A stretch of DNA of 64,000 nucleotides from Mesaphorura yosii (lineage: Eukaryota; Arthropoda; Collembola; Poduromorpha; Tullbergiidae). Within the stretch, counting starts at the first letter, position 1, and every line of letters begins with the position of its first letter. This document shows positions 39,258 through 50,377 of the stretch, piece by piece. The notes beneath the pieces are model-generated. The model was not told the origin of the DNA and did no database searches. It worked only from the letters and a program-made list of their open reading frames with translations. Position numbers and translations under genes: made by a program. The stretch is from assembly GCA_009869945.1 (NCBI GenBank), contig WIXG01000305.1:1-64000 (forward strand). Direction: 5' to 3'.

Positions 39258-41789
39258 TTCATGAAACGGTCAACAATATCAGTGATGATTTCTAATTTGG
39301 GATTGGAGGCATGACCAAAAGCTAATGACGGAGAGATTTTACGACGGAGGACGAGCTGCGGCGATGCAACGGGATATCCGCATTATGACGAGTACTGTTA
39401 TTAAGAGCGCTAGAATGGAGCCCACTTAATTCCAGATCGTGAAGTAAAGACTGACCACAAGCTTGGAATATTAATCACCAAATTATCCAAGATTCTAGTT
39501 CATCACGGATACAAAAATAGCCTGCCGCTGCCCAGCAAGGCACTAAATTGGTCTGGAGAGCAGAAGGTTCAGGATAATTATTCTGCGACAGATAAATGGG
39601 ACGACGAGCACGAATGAAGACATTAAGCCGGGAACGATGAGCGTGATTCATAAACGTGCATCATGAAACGAAGGCAGGCTTTACATGAATACGAGATTTC
39701 TAAAGAGTAAATCAATTTTTATGTCTTTATCTGTTGGCCAGCTCCCATAAAATTTCAGGCTGGGTGTAATGTCTGCATTAACTTTCCAGTTGACCCAAAT
39801 TCGTGTTTGTGTGCTTGTTGGAACGAGATTGAATAAGCAATTACAATATGTCATGTCTGCACCTGAACTCCTTCCCAGTCGGCTACTGGAGAGGCTGAAG
39901 TAGTCGTTTTTAACGAGTTCACTTATTAGCGGACTGCTCGATGTGTATTTTTGTAATTAAACTTCAGAGAAAAGTTCTTCCAAGTACTAAAGTAATTCAA
40001 GATTATGCCATGCAGAGGGACTTGAAAATCAGTGAAATTCTGTTCGAAACGAAAGAATAATGAATTCGAGTAGCTGCCGATCGTCATTACTCGAAATCGA
40101 AACAATTTATTGGATTACAATAAATTAGCAAAAAACTTGTTTGAATATTTATTGGATCAGAACAATAAAAAGGACGTGCTGCGCTTCGAATTCGCGAGCC
40201 CCGTGTCGCCGTGCCCCCACTCTCGTTTTGTACGAGCAACTGGTTGGAAAATTCGTATTAATTTTTTGCATGATTTTTTATGAGTTTGGTTAATCGGACG
40301 AGTTGTCGTGCGTGCTGTTCCAAGTCATCAAAACCTGCTGCCACATTCTACTGCTCAGCCCGCTGATGACTTTTATCGTCGTTGATCGCGATGATCGTCA
40401 AGATTGCGTGAGCTGCGTGGCGTGGCGTGGCTGTTTACATTTGCATACCTGTGCGACTGAAGCTGTTGGCATCTCGGCTGGCATGCATGTCGAACATTCA
40501 GAAACATGACACGCATAAATTTTAAAATATGTGGCCTGAAGTTTCGTTTGCGAATGCCGTCGTTGCTGATCGCTGGTGGTTGACAAAAAATGAAATGGTC
40601 CACGTCCACTCGTCCACGCCTTTTCATGTGATCTTTGACCACAGATGCACAGATCTTTGATGTTATCAGCTTTATCATTTACACCTCACAGCAATGAAGG
40701 CAGCGTCTTCATTGGCGAAGCGAGAAAACTCCTCATCTGAATTCTTCATGAAATCTCCGCCTTCGCTAGCGCTGTTTTGTTTTAGGACAATTGCGTGTTT
40801 CAGCGTTGCATGAATGCTCTAGCTATCTGAAAAGAGAAGAAATGACAAACGGCCGTCTGTCAGTTGAAGACAGAGAAATTAAAAGATTATGTTTCTTGAA
40901 ACTGAGACCCTTGCCTATCGTCTGTCATTGTTGCGACGCGCCTTGTTCGTCCACGTGTGACTTACAAGCTTATAATCCTTTGATGAGACAAGTAATTGAG
41001 CAATTACTGCTTGTCCTTTGTGCCGCCTGTCAAGAACCGCCGTGCCGCGCCGCGCCGATGCTGGTCTTTACCCTCTCACTTCATTAACATCCAACTCCAA
41101 GCTCGTTACACGATTGAAAACAGCTAACAGTTGGACAGACGCCGCGGAGGTTCTTCTTAAGGAAGATTAGAATAAAAGATAATTCCAAATCCAAATCTAT
41201 GCCATCCATGCCATACGATTGTCCATTATCGGCTTTCGGCTATTAACCGTTCCGAATTTGTCTTCGAACTCCTGTGCCTCAGCTTGAACACGGACGAAAA
41301 CTAGCTTTCGTATGGAATCTTGCATTTGAACAAAGCCGTAAATAAGGAAATGGCTTTTACATGCATGGAAGCAACGAATCCAAGAATGAACCAGATTACC
41401 GGCTCTCCAACAAAAGGGTCGATGGTTACATAATCGTTGAATAGTTAGGACACTTTATAGAAAGGGTCCTCCGCATTCAGTCAGTGATTATGATAATGAA
41501 AGCTTAAGATATTCACCCTTGTAGTAGTATTAAACTGCTTGCTACTTGCTACTGTTAACTGTTATTCCTTTGCTTCGTCTTCGGATACTGACTAATTACC
41601 GCACCAAAAATCAAGTCACTTTTTGTGCTTGTACCCGGTGCCCGTGATTGTTTACGTCGACCACCTCAGCGTCCCTCGGCGCTTGCCTCTGATTCATTCT
41701 CGTCGTAACTGGATCCACGATCCACGGAGGAATGATTTATTAAAGTAATTAATTTAAGATTTAATTCATTAAAAGGGACTCAGTCAAAC

Positions 41790-42024
41790 CTTAGAGGCTC
41801 TGTGTACTTCGGCGTGGTGGTTATAATTTCCCTTGGTATTAGATTATCAAGAGTCCCACGGGTTATTCAATACAAGTTAACGACTCAGCGTCGGATTGGT
41901 TTGAGACTGGGAACAAAATTCTTCGACATTCACAAAGATTCGGCTCAGGTTGACTCCTTGTCTCTTTCCTTATCCTTATCATTGCCTCATTTCTACAAAG
42001 TCGTTAATAGAAGGAGCCTCTAAG
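41790..42024. repeat. Possible small inverted-repeat element (11-bp arms)
   Basis: CTTAGAGGCTC at 41790-41800 is repeated as its exact reverse complement, GAGCCTCTAAG, at 42014-42024, bounding about 235 bases. No target-site duplication is evident and the match stops abruptly on both sides. It may be a short MITE or chance. Confidence 0.25.
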
Positions 42025-43014
42025 CAGAATAACAGAACAGTAAAACCTTAAACTAATGAAACGACGACCGCGTCGCATCCTCGCATCGTTATTCAAAAAT
42101 GTGGATGGCGACTGAATTACGTGGTTTTTATGGGAAGAAATCCCATTTATGAATTCTCCGACAATCCTTATTTTATAATCTCGTATTTATGGTTCAAGTA
42201 GAATCTGATCAGAGCGGATAAGCAGGAAAACAAAGCGTAAATGAGGGTTCTCTGCTGTAGGTAGGAATTAAGCATACAAAACGAATTGACTTTCGATTCG
42301 AGAATCTTGTGAGGAATTTACGAAGAACGAAGAACCATCTTTTATTCATTAACTCCGACGCGAGTGGATACGGCGATGACAATCAAATCTTGGATCAATT
42401 CCCGAACGAGCGTTGAGATCTGAGAATCCCACTTAACTGTTCTATTAGGAAATTCATTACACGGACATTCGAACTACGACGCGACGGTTAAATTATTCTG
42501 TGAGACAGAAATTTTAAAGTGAAAGTTTACGCTGGCGGATGATGACGCCCATGCTTTATTACGAATTGTATGGAAATATTGGAATTTACAAGAGACATAA
42601 ACACCTTCAGAGATCGTAGAAATGCAATTAAATTACAGGTGACAACAATTTATTGTCCAAACCTCAAAAGGGCAGATGAATGCCGTAAAAACTTTCACGA
42701 AAGAATAAACATTAGCAAATGGTGAAGTAAAGTTAGGCAATTGGCTTAGTTATGTGCAGTGGTCGTTGGCGTTCCAGGTCCAGTGTTGACACCTACATGA
42801 TATCCACGAATCGTGCAGTTTGTGGGGACCCGAACGAGATAACAATTCACTAAAGTTAACTTTATTACCGCACTAAATAAAACTCTCACTTTGAAGTTAA
42901 TCGATCATAAAAAGACCCAGCATTAAAATTTGTCGTGCCTGTAGTGCTGACTCGACTGCCTATCGACCAATTTGCCGGCTTCAATTACTCAAAATTCAAT
43001 TACAACGATTCGCC

Positions 43015-43759
43015 ATGACCTTGGCGTTTGCGTTTGTTGGGACAACATTCTCGGTGGCAAATGTAGTTCCTCAACATCAGCAGCCAGCAGGCGACGCAGC
43101 GGCTTCAACTCCTGTAGAGCAGGCGCAGGCGGACACAAACACACAACCCAGCCAATCCAACGACACTGGAGCAGTGGCCAGCCCAGTCGACGCAGCGGTC
43201 ACGGCCGCCCGTCCTGGCGCTGCTGGTGCAGGTACGAGCATAACAACTGACTCGAGTAGTGCAGGGAATTCGACCAATTCAACGGCAATGACTACGACCA
43301 CGACCGCAACCGCGGTTCCGACGACCCAACTACAATAATTTCAACAACGACGGCTGCAGCTGTAGCACCACAAAACTTGGCTAGCGTAGTCAACGTCAGT
43401 GTCAGATTGGCTCCGATTACCCTGCAACCGTCAACGAAGCCTCCAGTTCCACCTGCTGTGCATAATACAAGACCTCCTTGTAAGTTTAACTCAAGCGCTT
43501 GCTTGATTTGCACTCTACGAGCTCATTTTTAAGTTGATTGCTGTAAAACCGGTCGCGTGTTGCATTGTTTGCAGTTGCGGTTCACTTTGTTCCATTGGGT
43601 TCCTTCCTTCGCAATCAGTTCTTTCAGGGCCTTGGGAATGGAAAAAGGCCACAGCGTACCGGCATGGGCAACCAGCATACACTGGACTGGAGCCATGCAC
43701 AATATTATCTCTCGAGGCTTCTTCAACATCAATCTCAACTTGCCGACTCTACGACCTAG
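43015..43759 (+). CDS. Possible secreted Ser/Thr/Pro/Ala-rich (mucin-like) small protein
   Basis: The ATG lies in a good context (TTCGCCATGA). It starts a hydrophobic leader (MTLAFAFVGTTFSVA) followed by an Ala/Thr/Gln/Pro-rich stretch. Exon 1 (43015-43231) ends at a strong CAG|GTACGAG donor. Exon 2 (43360-43479) follows a CTGCAG acceptor, continues the same composition (STKPPVPPAVHNTRPP) and ends at T|GTAAGT. The proposed third exon starts at 43575 after TTTGCAG and stops at 43759, giving 173 residues. A second acceptor at about 43618 would give another C-terminus, so the 3' end is unresolved. No family is recognised and the function is unknown; a secreted or cuticular mucin-like role is only suggested by composition. 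The first two exons are better supported than the third. Confidence 0.4.
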
Positions 43760-44022
43760 CACACATTACGTGACGGACCTGATCGTTTTGGAAGTCTTTC
43801 AGATGACGGTGATGGCGACGCTGCGTCGACAACGAATACAAGGAAGCCAAGCAAATTAATCAGCACGAGCAACTGAATTGGCAATCTTGCCATGCCAACA
43901 ATCGCTCAATTATCGCTGAATTGAAGCAAATGGTAAAGTGACAAAAGTGGTTGTAAAATTGGTAAAATAGTTTTATTTGTCAAAGATTGCTCCACTCCTT
44001 AGAAAGTAGGCCGTGATGTCAG

Positions 44023-45651
44023 TTGATCACAACTCATGACGGCAGGTGGAAAGTCCTGCACTCGAAGGAACTGGAGGCAATCATAGAGCCTCGAGGGTTC
44101 ACGAAAACGATTGGGCAGTGCGTCATTGCCATCTCATTGCATCCTGGCCAAGCGTATCCTGGTCATACAGAATTCCCGACTTCCTTTCTACCTTTTCATG
44201 TCTTCATGGTTCCTTTGTACATCTTCACCATCTCCTACCGTTCACGCTCACGAATTTTCGAGACGGGTACCTTCAGGCCCGTCCTCAAGTTTGACTTCAA
44301 CCTGGCCACCATGCACGACGATGATGGTGCCCTGGAAGCAATTATAGCCGAGCAAGCATTCGAGTATGATTATCATCAAAAGTTTGACCATGCTGCTGGA
44401 TTGCACACTCTATTTTCCGCCAGAAGCAAAATTTGGACACTCAGACCGAGCGGATTGGACGCGGAGTTCCTACAAAACCTTGAAATAACTCAAGTTAAGG
44501 TATATTGCAGAATGGCCTCGAAGAGGAATACATTTTGTGGCCCTGTAATTCCTTTCCCTGCCCTCGAAAATCACTCTTTACCAGATGTACTGACGGTGAT
44601 TGAGGACGCTGCAGCACTATTATCCATAAAGTCTGGGGAATTTCAGCGATTATACTGCATTTATCACACTGTGGACGAAATGGAGATCGGAGAATACTTT
44701 GAGTTGTTGGAGCCTATTTTGAAGCTCATCTTCCCGCATGTTAACGCCAATAAATCGGACCCCGGCCCAGTGGACTACATTGAGATCTGTCATTTGCACG
44801 ATAGAAGTCGCGCACAGGATGGAATCGTCGTCACCGATACGAGACGCTTTGCATTTGCCACTTGCACAGTGCTATTGAAGAGCGGATTCTCATTCGAGGC
44901 GTACTGGACTCCTTTTCAGGCCGGGCTTTGGGTTACTTTGGGCGCGGCGCTGCTCGTAAGCACCTGCGCAGCAATCGCGCTACTCAAAAGCTCCCAGAAT
45001 TGGAAACCTGGGCCCATTCTGTCTACAACCGAGCTTCTCTACCGAACCATCCACACGTTTGCATTCCACTTGGTGGTGCAGCCACAGCAATTGACAACTC
45101 GATTGAGTAATAGTCGGCAATTCAGTATTGTGTACGGCGCATGGCTTTTGGTGGGCGTCGTTTTGTGCAATGGATACAAAGGAATCGTCACAACAAATTT
45201 GTACACGGAAACGCTCGAGGATCTCGCCACACACAATTTTAAGCTGTTGGCAAACCCCTCGGAGAATTACAGCTATGTAGCTGCAATATATTTGGAACTC
45301 AGTGACTCGCTCTACAACCGAACGGACAAGTCGGACCTGCTGGCCTTCACTGAAGAGTTTCTGAAAGCAAGTACTGAGTTTGGGCAAATATTGCTCCAAT
45401 TGCCAAAATCAAACAAGAAACTGATGGAAACGCTGTACACGAATTTGATCCCAGCTTTGAATTTCGATTGGCGTTCGCGGTCACAGGTTTTGGAGCTCAA
45501 TTGCTTCGATACAGCGTTTATTGACTGGGCCGATAAAATCGATGTTGAGATTCAACGTTATGAATGCACTAAGCCGAATGTCAAGCTAAAGAAAGGACAC
45601 GAGAAGTTTCTGGCAACGAACGCTGGTTGGACAGTTGAAAGAATTCTATAA
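44023..45651 (+). CDS. Divergent ionotropic receptor (IR/iGluR-like), lacking the last membrane segment
   Basis: A long single frame (542 codons from the first open codon, TTG). It contains an ion-channel block typical of arthropod chemosensory IRs: a first membrane segment (WVTLGAALLVSTCAAIALL), a pore-loop-like region, a second segment (WLLVGVVLCNGYKGIVTTNL, similar to the W...L...Y.G...S.L pattern of IRs) and then the S2 half of the ligand-binding domain. The frame stops at about the point where S2 should lead into the third membrane segment, which is absent; an AATAAA at about 45721 follows. The true start is uncertain. The first in-frame ATG is 44206, and an upstream exon carrying a signal peptide may join at an acceptor near 44022. 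The family forms ligand-gated cation channels in sensory neurons. This copy may be a decaying paralogue. It converges on GST1. Confidence 0.65.
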   Translation: MITTHDGRWKVLHSKELEAIIEPRGFTKTIGQCVIAISLHPGQAYPGHTEFPTSFLPFHVFMVPLYIFTISYRSRSRIFETGTFRPVLKFDFNLATMHDDDGALEAIIAEQAFEYDYHQKFDHAAGLHTLFSARSKIWTLRPSGLDAEFLQNLEITQVKVYCRMASKRNTFCGPVIPFPALENHSLPDVLTVIEDAAALLSIKSGEFQRLYCIYHTVDEMEIGEYFELLEPILKLIFPHVNANKSDPGPVDYIEICHLHDRSRAQDGIVVTDTRRFAFATCTVLLKSGFSFEAYWTPFQAGLWVTLGAALLVSTCAAIALLKSSQNWKPGPILSTTELLYRTIHTFAFHLVVQPQQLTTRLSNSRQFSIVYGAWLLVGVVLCNGYKGIVTTNLYTETLEDLATHNFKLLANPSENYSYVAAIYLELSDSLYNRTDKSDLLAFTEEFLKASTEFGQILLQLPKSNKKLMETLYTNLIPALNFDWRSRSQVLELNCFDTAFIDWADKIDVEIQRYECTKPNVKLKKGHEKFLATNAGWTVERIL

Positions 45652-45720
45652 TTGTGGTATGGTCGTTGAAATCTAAATGGGAGTGGTGTATTGAACTTTA
45701 GGGAGAGTATATTGAGAAAC

Positions 45721-45726
45721 AATAAA
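45721..45726 (+). terminator. Polyadenylation signal after the IR-like gene
   Basis: A canonical AATAAA lies about 70 bases after the stop codon of the IR-like frame, in the short gap before the convergent GST1 gene. It suggests that transcription on the plus strand ends here. Confidence 0.5.
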
Positions 45727-45828
45727 GCAAAATTGGGGTAACACTGATACACGGTTCAAGGCTCAAAACATAATAACCCGCCCTCGTATTTTGGTGTTTC
45801 TGCGTGTTTACAAACGATGGCAAGGGTA

Positions 45829-46775
45829 TCATGCACTTTCTCGACTTTCGACGAATGCCTGCAACTCCTTCAGACATTCCTGAGCCACGGACCAAACCGC
45901 AAGTCGCTTGAAGTCTTCGTACCACTCCTTCAGGTGCGGGTACTCGTCAAACTGACACTTGCCAATCGCCTCACAGCAAACCATTCCCATAATCATCGGC
46001 AGATCAGCAACCGTCATATCGTCTGTCGGGAACGAGTAATAAATATTAATGAATAGCAGTAAATGCATTCAGCATCGTAAGAATGATTGAATTACTTCCA
46101 GCGACAAATGTCGCGTTTTGCTTCTCGAGGCTCCGCTCGAGTGCAGTGAACACTCGGCTGAGGTTTTCCTTGTTCTCGTCAGTTTGTGGCACTCCAAACA
46201 GCAATGGCAGAATCTGTACTTCGAAAATACATTAAATCGCAACCGCACGACGAAGCATTTGAAGCTAAACTTCGAATGACATGACGTACAAAATAGTTGG
46301 AAATTGCTGGATAAAATGAACTGAGATGAAAAGCCAGGCGCTGGTGAACAATTCCACGCTTTTGCAGCTGAGGCGGATAAAATGTCTCGTCTTGCCCGTA
46401 CTTATCTGCCAAATACTGCAGAATTGCCACGCTGCAGGGCGAAGAAATCAGCATTTCGAGCTGGAATTCTTGCACAAATCCCTTGCTTACACATTAAATT
46501 AATTACCTTTCAGTTAGAATGAAACCATCGTCGTCCATGCAAGGAACTTGTCCCATTGGATTTATCTACGGTAGAATTCGTGAGGATGTTTAATTAGCGT
46601 TTTGCACGCAACTTTCCTCCGAACATTTGCTCACCTTCAGAAAATCTTCTTCTTTATGCCCGCTCTTCTCCATGTCGATGTTAATTAACTCGTGCGTCAC
46701 ATTTAAGTGCTTCAGAGCCATTCTTACACTTGTGCAAGGTGGAGAATCGGTTGCGTTATAGAATTTCAGGACCAT
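45829..46775 (-). CDS. Glutathione S-transferase GST1 (delta/epsilon-like)
   Basis: This cytosolic GST (217 residues) conjugates glutathione to electrophiles. The five exons are 46635-46775, 46507-46565, 46290-46431, 46096-46213 and 45829-46022, all frame-consistent. The N-terminal thioredoxin-fold domain has the Ser-type active site DSPPC near residues 10-14, and the cis-Pro loop reads GQVPCMDDD. The ES(V)AILQYLADKY helix and the C-terminal helical domain with the N-capping box (DMTVADL) follow. A TCAGTT initiator at 46851-46856 predicts a TSS about 80 bases upstream, and this ATG is the first in that transcript. It shares its intron pattern with GST3 and GST4, so these are tandem duplicates. 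Delta against epsilon class cannot be settled without a tree. Confidence 0.9.
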
Positions 46776-46850
46776 TTTTGAAGGCCGATTGAAATGTGAT
46801 TCAAGCACCAAACACCGGTCAACACGTATGAAAATGTATTAGAAAAGACA

Positions 46851-46856
46851 AACTGA
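46851..46856 (-). promoter_or_regulatory. Initiator (TCAGTT) of GST1
   Basis: On the minus strand TCAGTT matches the arthropod initiator, with +1 at 46854, about 79 bases upstream of the GST1 ATG. No TATA box is seen at -30. A weak DPE-like ATACGTG lies near +26 to +32. Confidence 0.4.
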
Positions 46857-47076
46857 CTAAAAGTTAGGCAGGTCGCGAGCTGACGAAGAGGTAAATGAAT
46901 GTAAAATGTTCAAGTTGGTTTTTTTTACCGAACCACACGAAATGGCAATACTTTGGTTTTTGATGAGGAAATGCGAGATAATTCTGAAATACATTCATTT
47001 CATCCCTTTCCTGGCCACTAGGACTAGGAAGGAAGCGAAATGGAGTGACGTGCTACAAAATTCAACTTAAATCTCA

Positions 47077-49771
47077 CTATAATTTAATTTCTCCAGAAAT
47101 AATTCGATCGTACAACTCTTTTGTTAATGGTACGTATTTCGTTTTGTCGAAAAAATAAAGCTGGTCGCCTTTAATCTGGTTGAGATCAATGCCCTCCTTC
47201 TGCAATGGGAACTTCTTCATCTTGTGTGTCCCTGAAAAGTTAGCGTCCCAAACAATTCGGAATTTAGAGGAGAGAATCCTCTCATGCAGGATTTTGTATT
47301 TGTCGCACTGACCTGTTAATTCAATTTCTTTCCTTATCCGTAAGAATAATGGAATTGCGTAAGAAGGCAGGGATTTAACCAAACCATCTGCAACCTTCTT
47401 TAGGTCCATCTTATTATCTGGATCGGCAATCGCAGCCATTCCGGCACGCCCGTCATAGTTTGGTAACTGTACTCCGTACACGACCACATCCTGCAATTCT
47501 ATCAACGTGCTGAGAACTGACTCCACTTGAGCAGTCGATACGTTTTCAGCTTTCCATCTAAACGTGTCCCCGATTCGGTCTTTGAAATAGTAATAGCCTT
47601 CCTTGTCTCTCATCAGCATGTCGCCTTCAATTGAGATACGCTGGTTAAACACGGATTGAAGTGCGGCCTGGAATGATTACGCTCACCTGATCTAAACGCC
47701 CTGTCGCCTTTCTTGAAAACGTTTTGTGCGATCTTCTTTTTCGTCGCATTTTCATCTCCTGCATACCTGAAAAAGGAATACATCTTGTTTGATTCAGACA
47801 AGAACCTGGTTCCGATTCGTCCGGATTTGTCAAGCGGCTGACGGTACCCTTTGAATTCGCGTCCTGGTTCGCCCTCAATTATTTGACCTGAGAAAAATGA
47901 TGCGCAATTTTACAAGTGCTCGCTAGAAGACGTGAGGATGATTGATTGTAGTGGCTAGACGTACCTAACAATTCTCCCACTTCTCCAGCCTTGGCTTTGA
48001 CCGCCAACCCGGATTTTGGATCTCTAACTAGCTCTTCGTTTTCGTCTAATTTGAATATGTTCAAAGGCCAGAACGGTTGCAGTAATGGCGGGATGAAACC
48101 AACAGCTCCATGATGGCCAAACATATTGACTGGCAAAGCATTATAATTTCATCATTGCAATGGAAGAAATAGCGGCCTTCTGTTGCGTTTTTCTTACAGA
48201 TGTTGCTGTTGCCTTCCGTCGCACCATACATCTCGCTGATTAACGGTACGTTGAACCGTTCAGCGAATTCGGTCCAGATCTCTTGTCGCAATCCGTTTCC
48301 AAACATTACGCGCAGTTTGTGTTGTTTCTCTTCAGGGGTAACTGGCTGTCGAAGAAGGTACCTGCATGTTTCGCCCATGTACTGCGCAGCCTACACAACG
48401 CAAAAATTCGTCGATTTACTTCGAAGTTCTAACTGCCTTGCCAGAAAACAAAGCCGCACTCACCGTGACGTTGTACTTTATACAGTCTTTCCAGAAATGC
48501 GTTGAGGAAAATTTGTCTCTGATGACCACAGAAGTTCCATTGATAAGCCCATGACCGGCCGCTATAATGCCCCCGGCTGCAAGATTAAAACATTGACATT
48601 AATTTGAAATTGTCGCCCAATTGGCTTGAACACAAAATAAAGATTAATGGATGTCAAACCTGTGTGATACAACGGGAATGTAGTGTAAATAATATCGTCG
48701 GGTTGCATAAAACCGAGTATGTATCGCATTGCCTGGAGAATGGCGATATATCTAAAGCAACGATTAATGATTCGATTTGGCAAACTACGTATAGTGAGTC
48801 AGACGCATTTGAGGTATTTGCTACCTGGACTGTTTAAAGATGGCGGCTTTCGGCAGTCCGGTCGTGCCGGAGGTGTAAATGTAAAACAGATCATCATTCC
48901 AGGAAATAGAGTCTGATGCGCCAGGCGTCTGGCTGGAGACCTTGTAAAGACTGGAGTCGGTATCCACGGCTTTGGTTAAGATGTCTCGGGGCCCTTTTCC
49001 AGTTCCAAATACGGGAATCTTCGATTCTCCTCTGGGATAAATGTCACTTAGCGCTGTAACCATGTATCGAATCGCAAAAGATCAATCTTAACGTTAACGT
49101 TAGAATGTGATTATCAGACTAGCGACTAACCTGATGATAGCTCATAGCCACAAATGATAGCTTTTGGTTTAATCAATTCCACGGAATGCTGCAGTGGGCC
49201 AGCTCGTAGCTGGTTATTGAGAAGGGCTGGAACGACGCCAATCTAAAACGAAAAGAAACATGCATCAACGGGGTTCAATTAACAGGTTTGGTGTGCATGT
49301 CGAAAGTAGCACTTTGCTAAGTCCAAGCCAGTTGACGATAAACTCAATCCGAGTCTCCATGAACAGCGAAACGACATCATTTTTCTTGAGCCCTTGTGTC
49401 GCGTAGTAGTTTCCAATCTTATTGCTCTCGATTTCAATCTGTCACAATGGAACGGCCAGAATCGCAATGCTGTGCTCCGAATTCCAGTAATACATTTAAA
49501 GTATACCCTTTTGTATGTCCACTTCTCTTCACCAAAATAAAAGCAAACTTTGTCAGGATGCTTTTTGGCCAGAGAATCAAAGATTTTTCCTACGGTCAGG
49601 TTTTGCTTTTCAGCTAACCTGAAGTCGCGTTTGGCCCGTATCACGCGTGTCACAAGCCTACAAGGAGAAAAGTTCAAACGGAATCAGTCAAAGTTGAAGT
49701 CAGGTAACTCATCAGCAGCAAAATAGGTACCTGATATCGCGTGGTATTGTTTTGAGACCGCTGACGACCAT
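47077..49771 (-). CDS. Fatp: Fatty acid transport protein / very-long-chain acyl-CoA synthetase (FATP, SLC27), 13 coding exons
   Basis: This gene predicts 602 residues; human FATPs have about 620-690. Exons are 49731-49771, 49507-49657, 49313-49438, 49131-49242, 48825-49053, 48660-48751, 48464-48576, 48198-48390, 47965-48129, 47848-47887, 47687-47766, 47313-47624 and 47077-47231. It is an AMP-forming ligase with the ATP/AMP motif YTSGTTGLPKAA near residues 202-213, YGATEGN, and the FATP/VLACS motif YFKDRIGDTFRWKAENVST near 460-478. The C-terminus ends in GEIKL, like the GEEKL of FATP4. It activates fatty acids to acyl-CoA and drives their uptake at ER or plasma membrane. The model from ATG 49771 lacks the usual N-terminal membrane segment. 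The frame is open upstream for about 30 codons, so an upstream exon or another start is possible. It lies between GST1 and GST2. Confidence 0.92.
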
Positions 49772-50026
49772 TTCGGTAGCGCCGGCACAGCTGATTGTAA
49801 ACAAGTCTAGAAATGTGGATTTGGCAAATATTTCCGCACACGCACACTTTCAAGGCAGTTTCAAGGCTCATGCGAAATTAAACCGGTTTGTTTGTTGAAT
49901 TCTTCCTGCAGCTACACGGAATGAAATCAGAATAAATCATCCAGCTCCTCCGTTTGCGACATGTTCCTTAAAACTGTTGGTCAATCATTTGAATGAAATA
50001 AAAATGAACAAGTCATCAGTCAGCGC

Positions 50027-50057
50027 TGATGTGTATTTATTTGTCCCGATTATATAA
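50027..50057 (-). promoter_or_regulatory. Candidate FATP core promoter (TATATAA plus TCAGC)
   Basis: On the minus strand, a TATATAA at about 50051-50057 precedes a TCAGC initiator-like site with +1 at 50027 by 29-30 bases. The predicted leader to the ATG at 49771 is about 256 bases and holds several out-of-frame ATGs, including an 11-codon uORF. This suggests translational control or a 5' intron. TATATAAG also reads as a perfect TATA box on the plus strand, where no gene follows closely. Confidence 0.35.
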
Positions 50058-50377
50058 GTGAAGAGGTTAAAGTCTCATCTCTCGTGGTACTCTAAATTAG
50101 TGATAACCTCTGCTGTGCTGTCGGCTGTGCTTAAGCACTTGACTTTGTACTTTGTTTATGGTCCGATTCGATAAATATTCTGAGTTATCGTCCGATGCGG
50201 GGGTTCATGCACGTTCGTACAATAGAGCATATTAATGTCAACGAATTGAGAATATCGTTGTCAAACTATAGTTGACGCTATTTTGGCTCCAATAGACAGT
50301 CTCACAAATTGATTTATGCTATCAGTCTACAACACCGCCGGGTTCCAGTTTCCAATTCCCAGCTCCATTTTAGTCGA

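Larger units (their letters stand above)
27392..43014. other. Long intergenic region downstream of atonal
   Basis: The first kilobase probably includes the atonal 3' UTR, up to AATAAA signals near 28.3-28.45 kb. Beyond that I see no protein-coding gene: frames are short, overlap on both strands and resemble nothing known. Structural features seen are an imperfect hairpin at 37565-37610, a (CCTG)n microsatellite at 39235-39257 and an 11-bp inverted repeat pair at 41790/42024. Enhancers of atonal are plausible contents. Confidence 0.5.

Noticed and set aside
43534-43859. Three overlapping frames downstream of the mucin-like exons considered as part of the IR-like gene
   Set aside because: No frame joins to the IR frame with convincing splice sites, and stops separate them (for example TGA at 44014).
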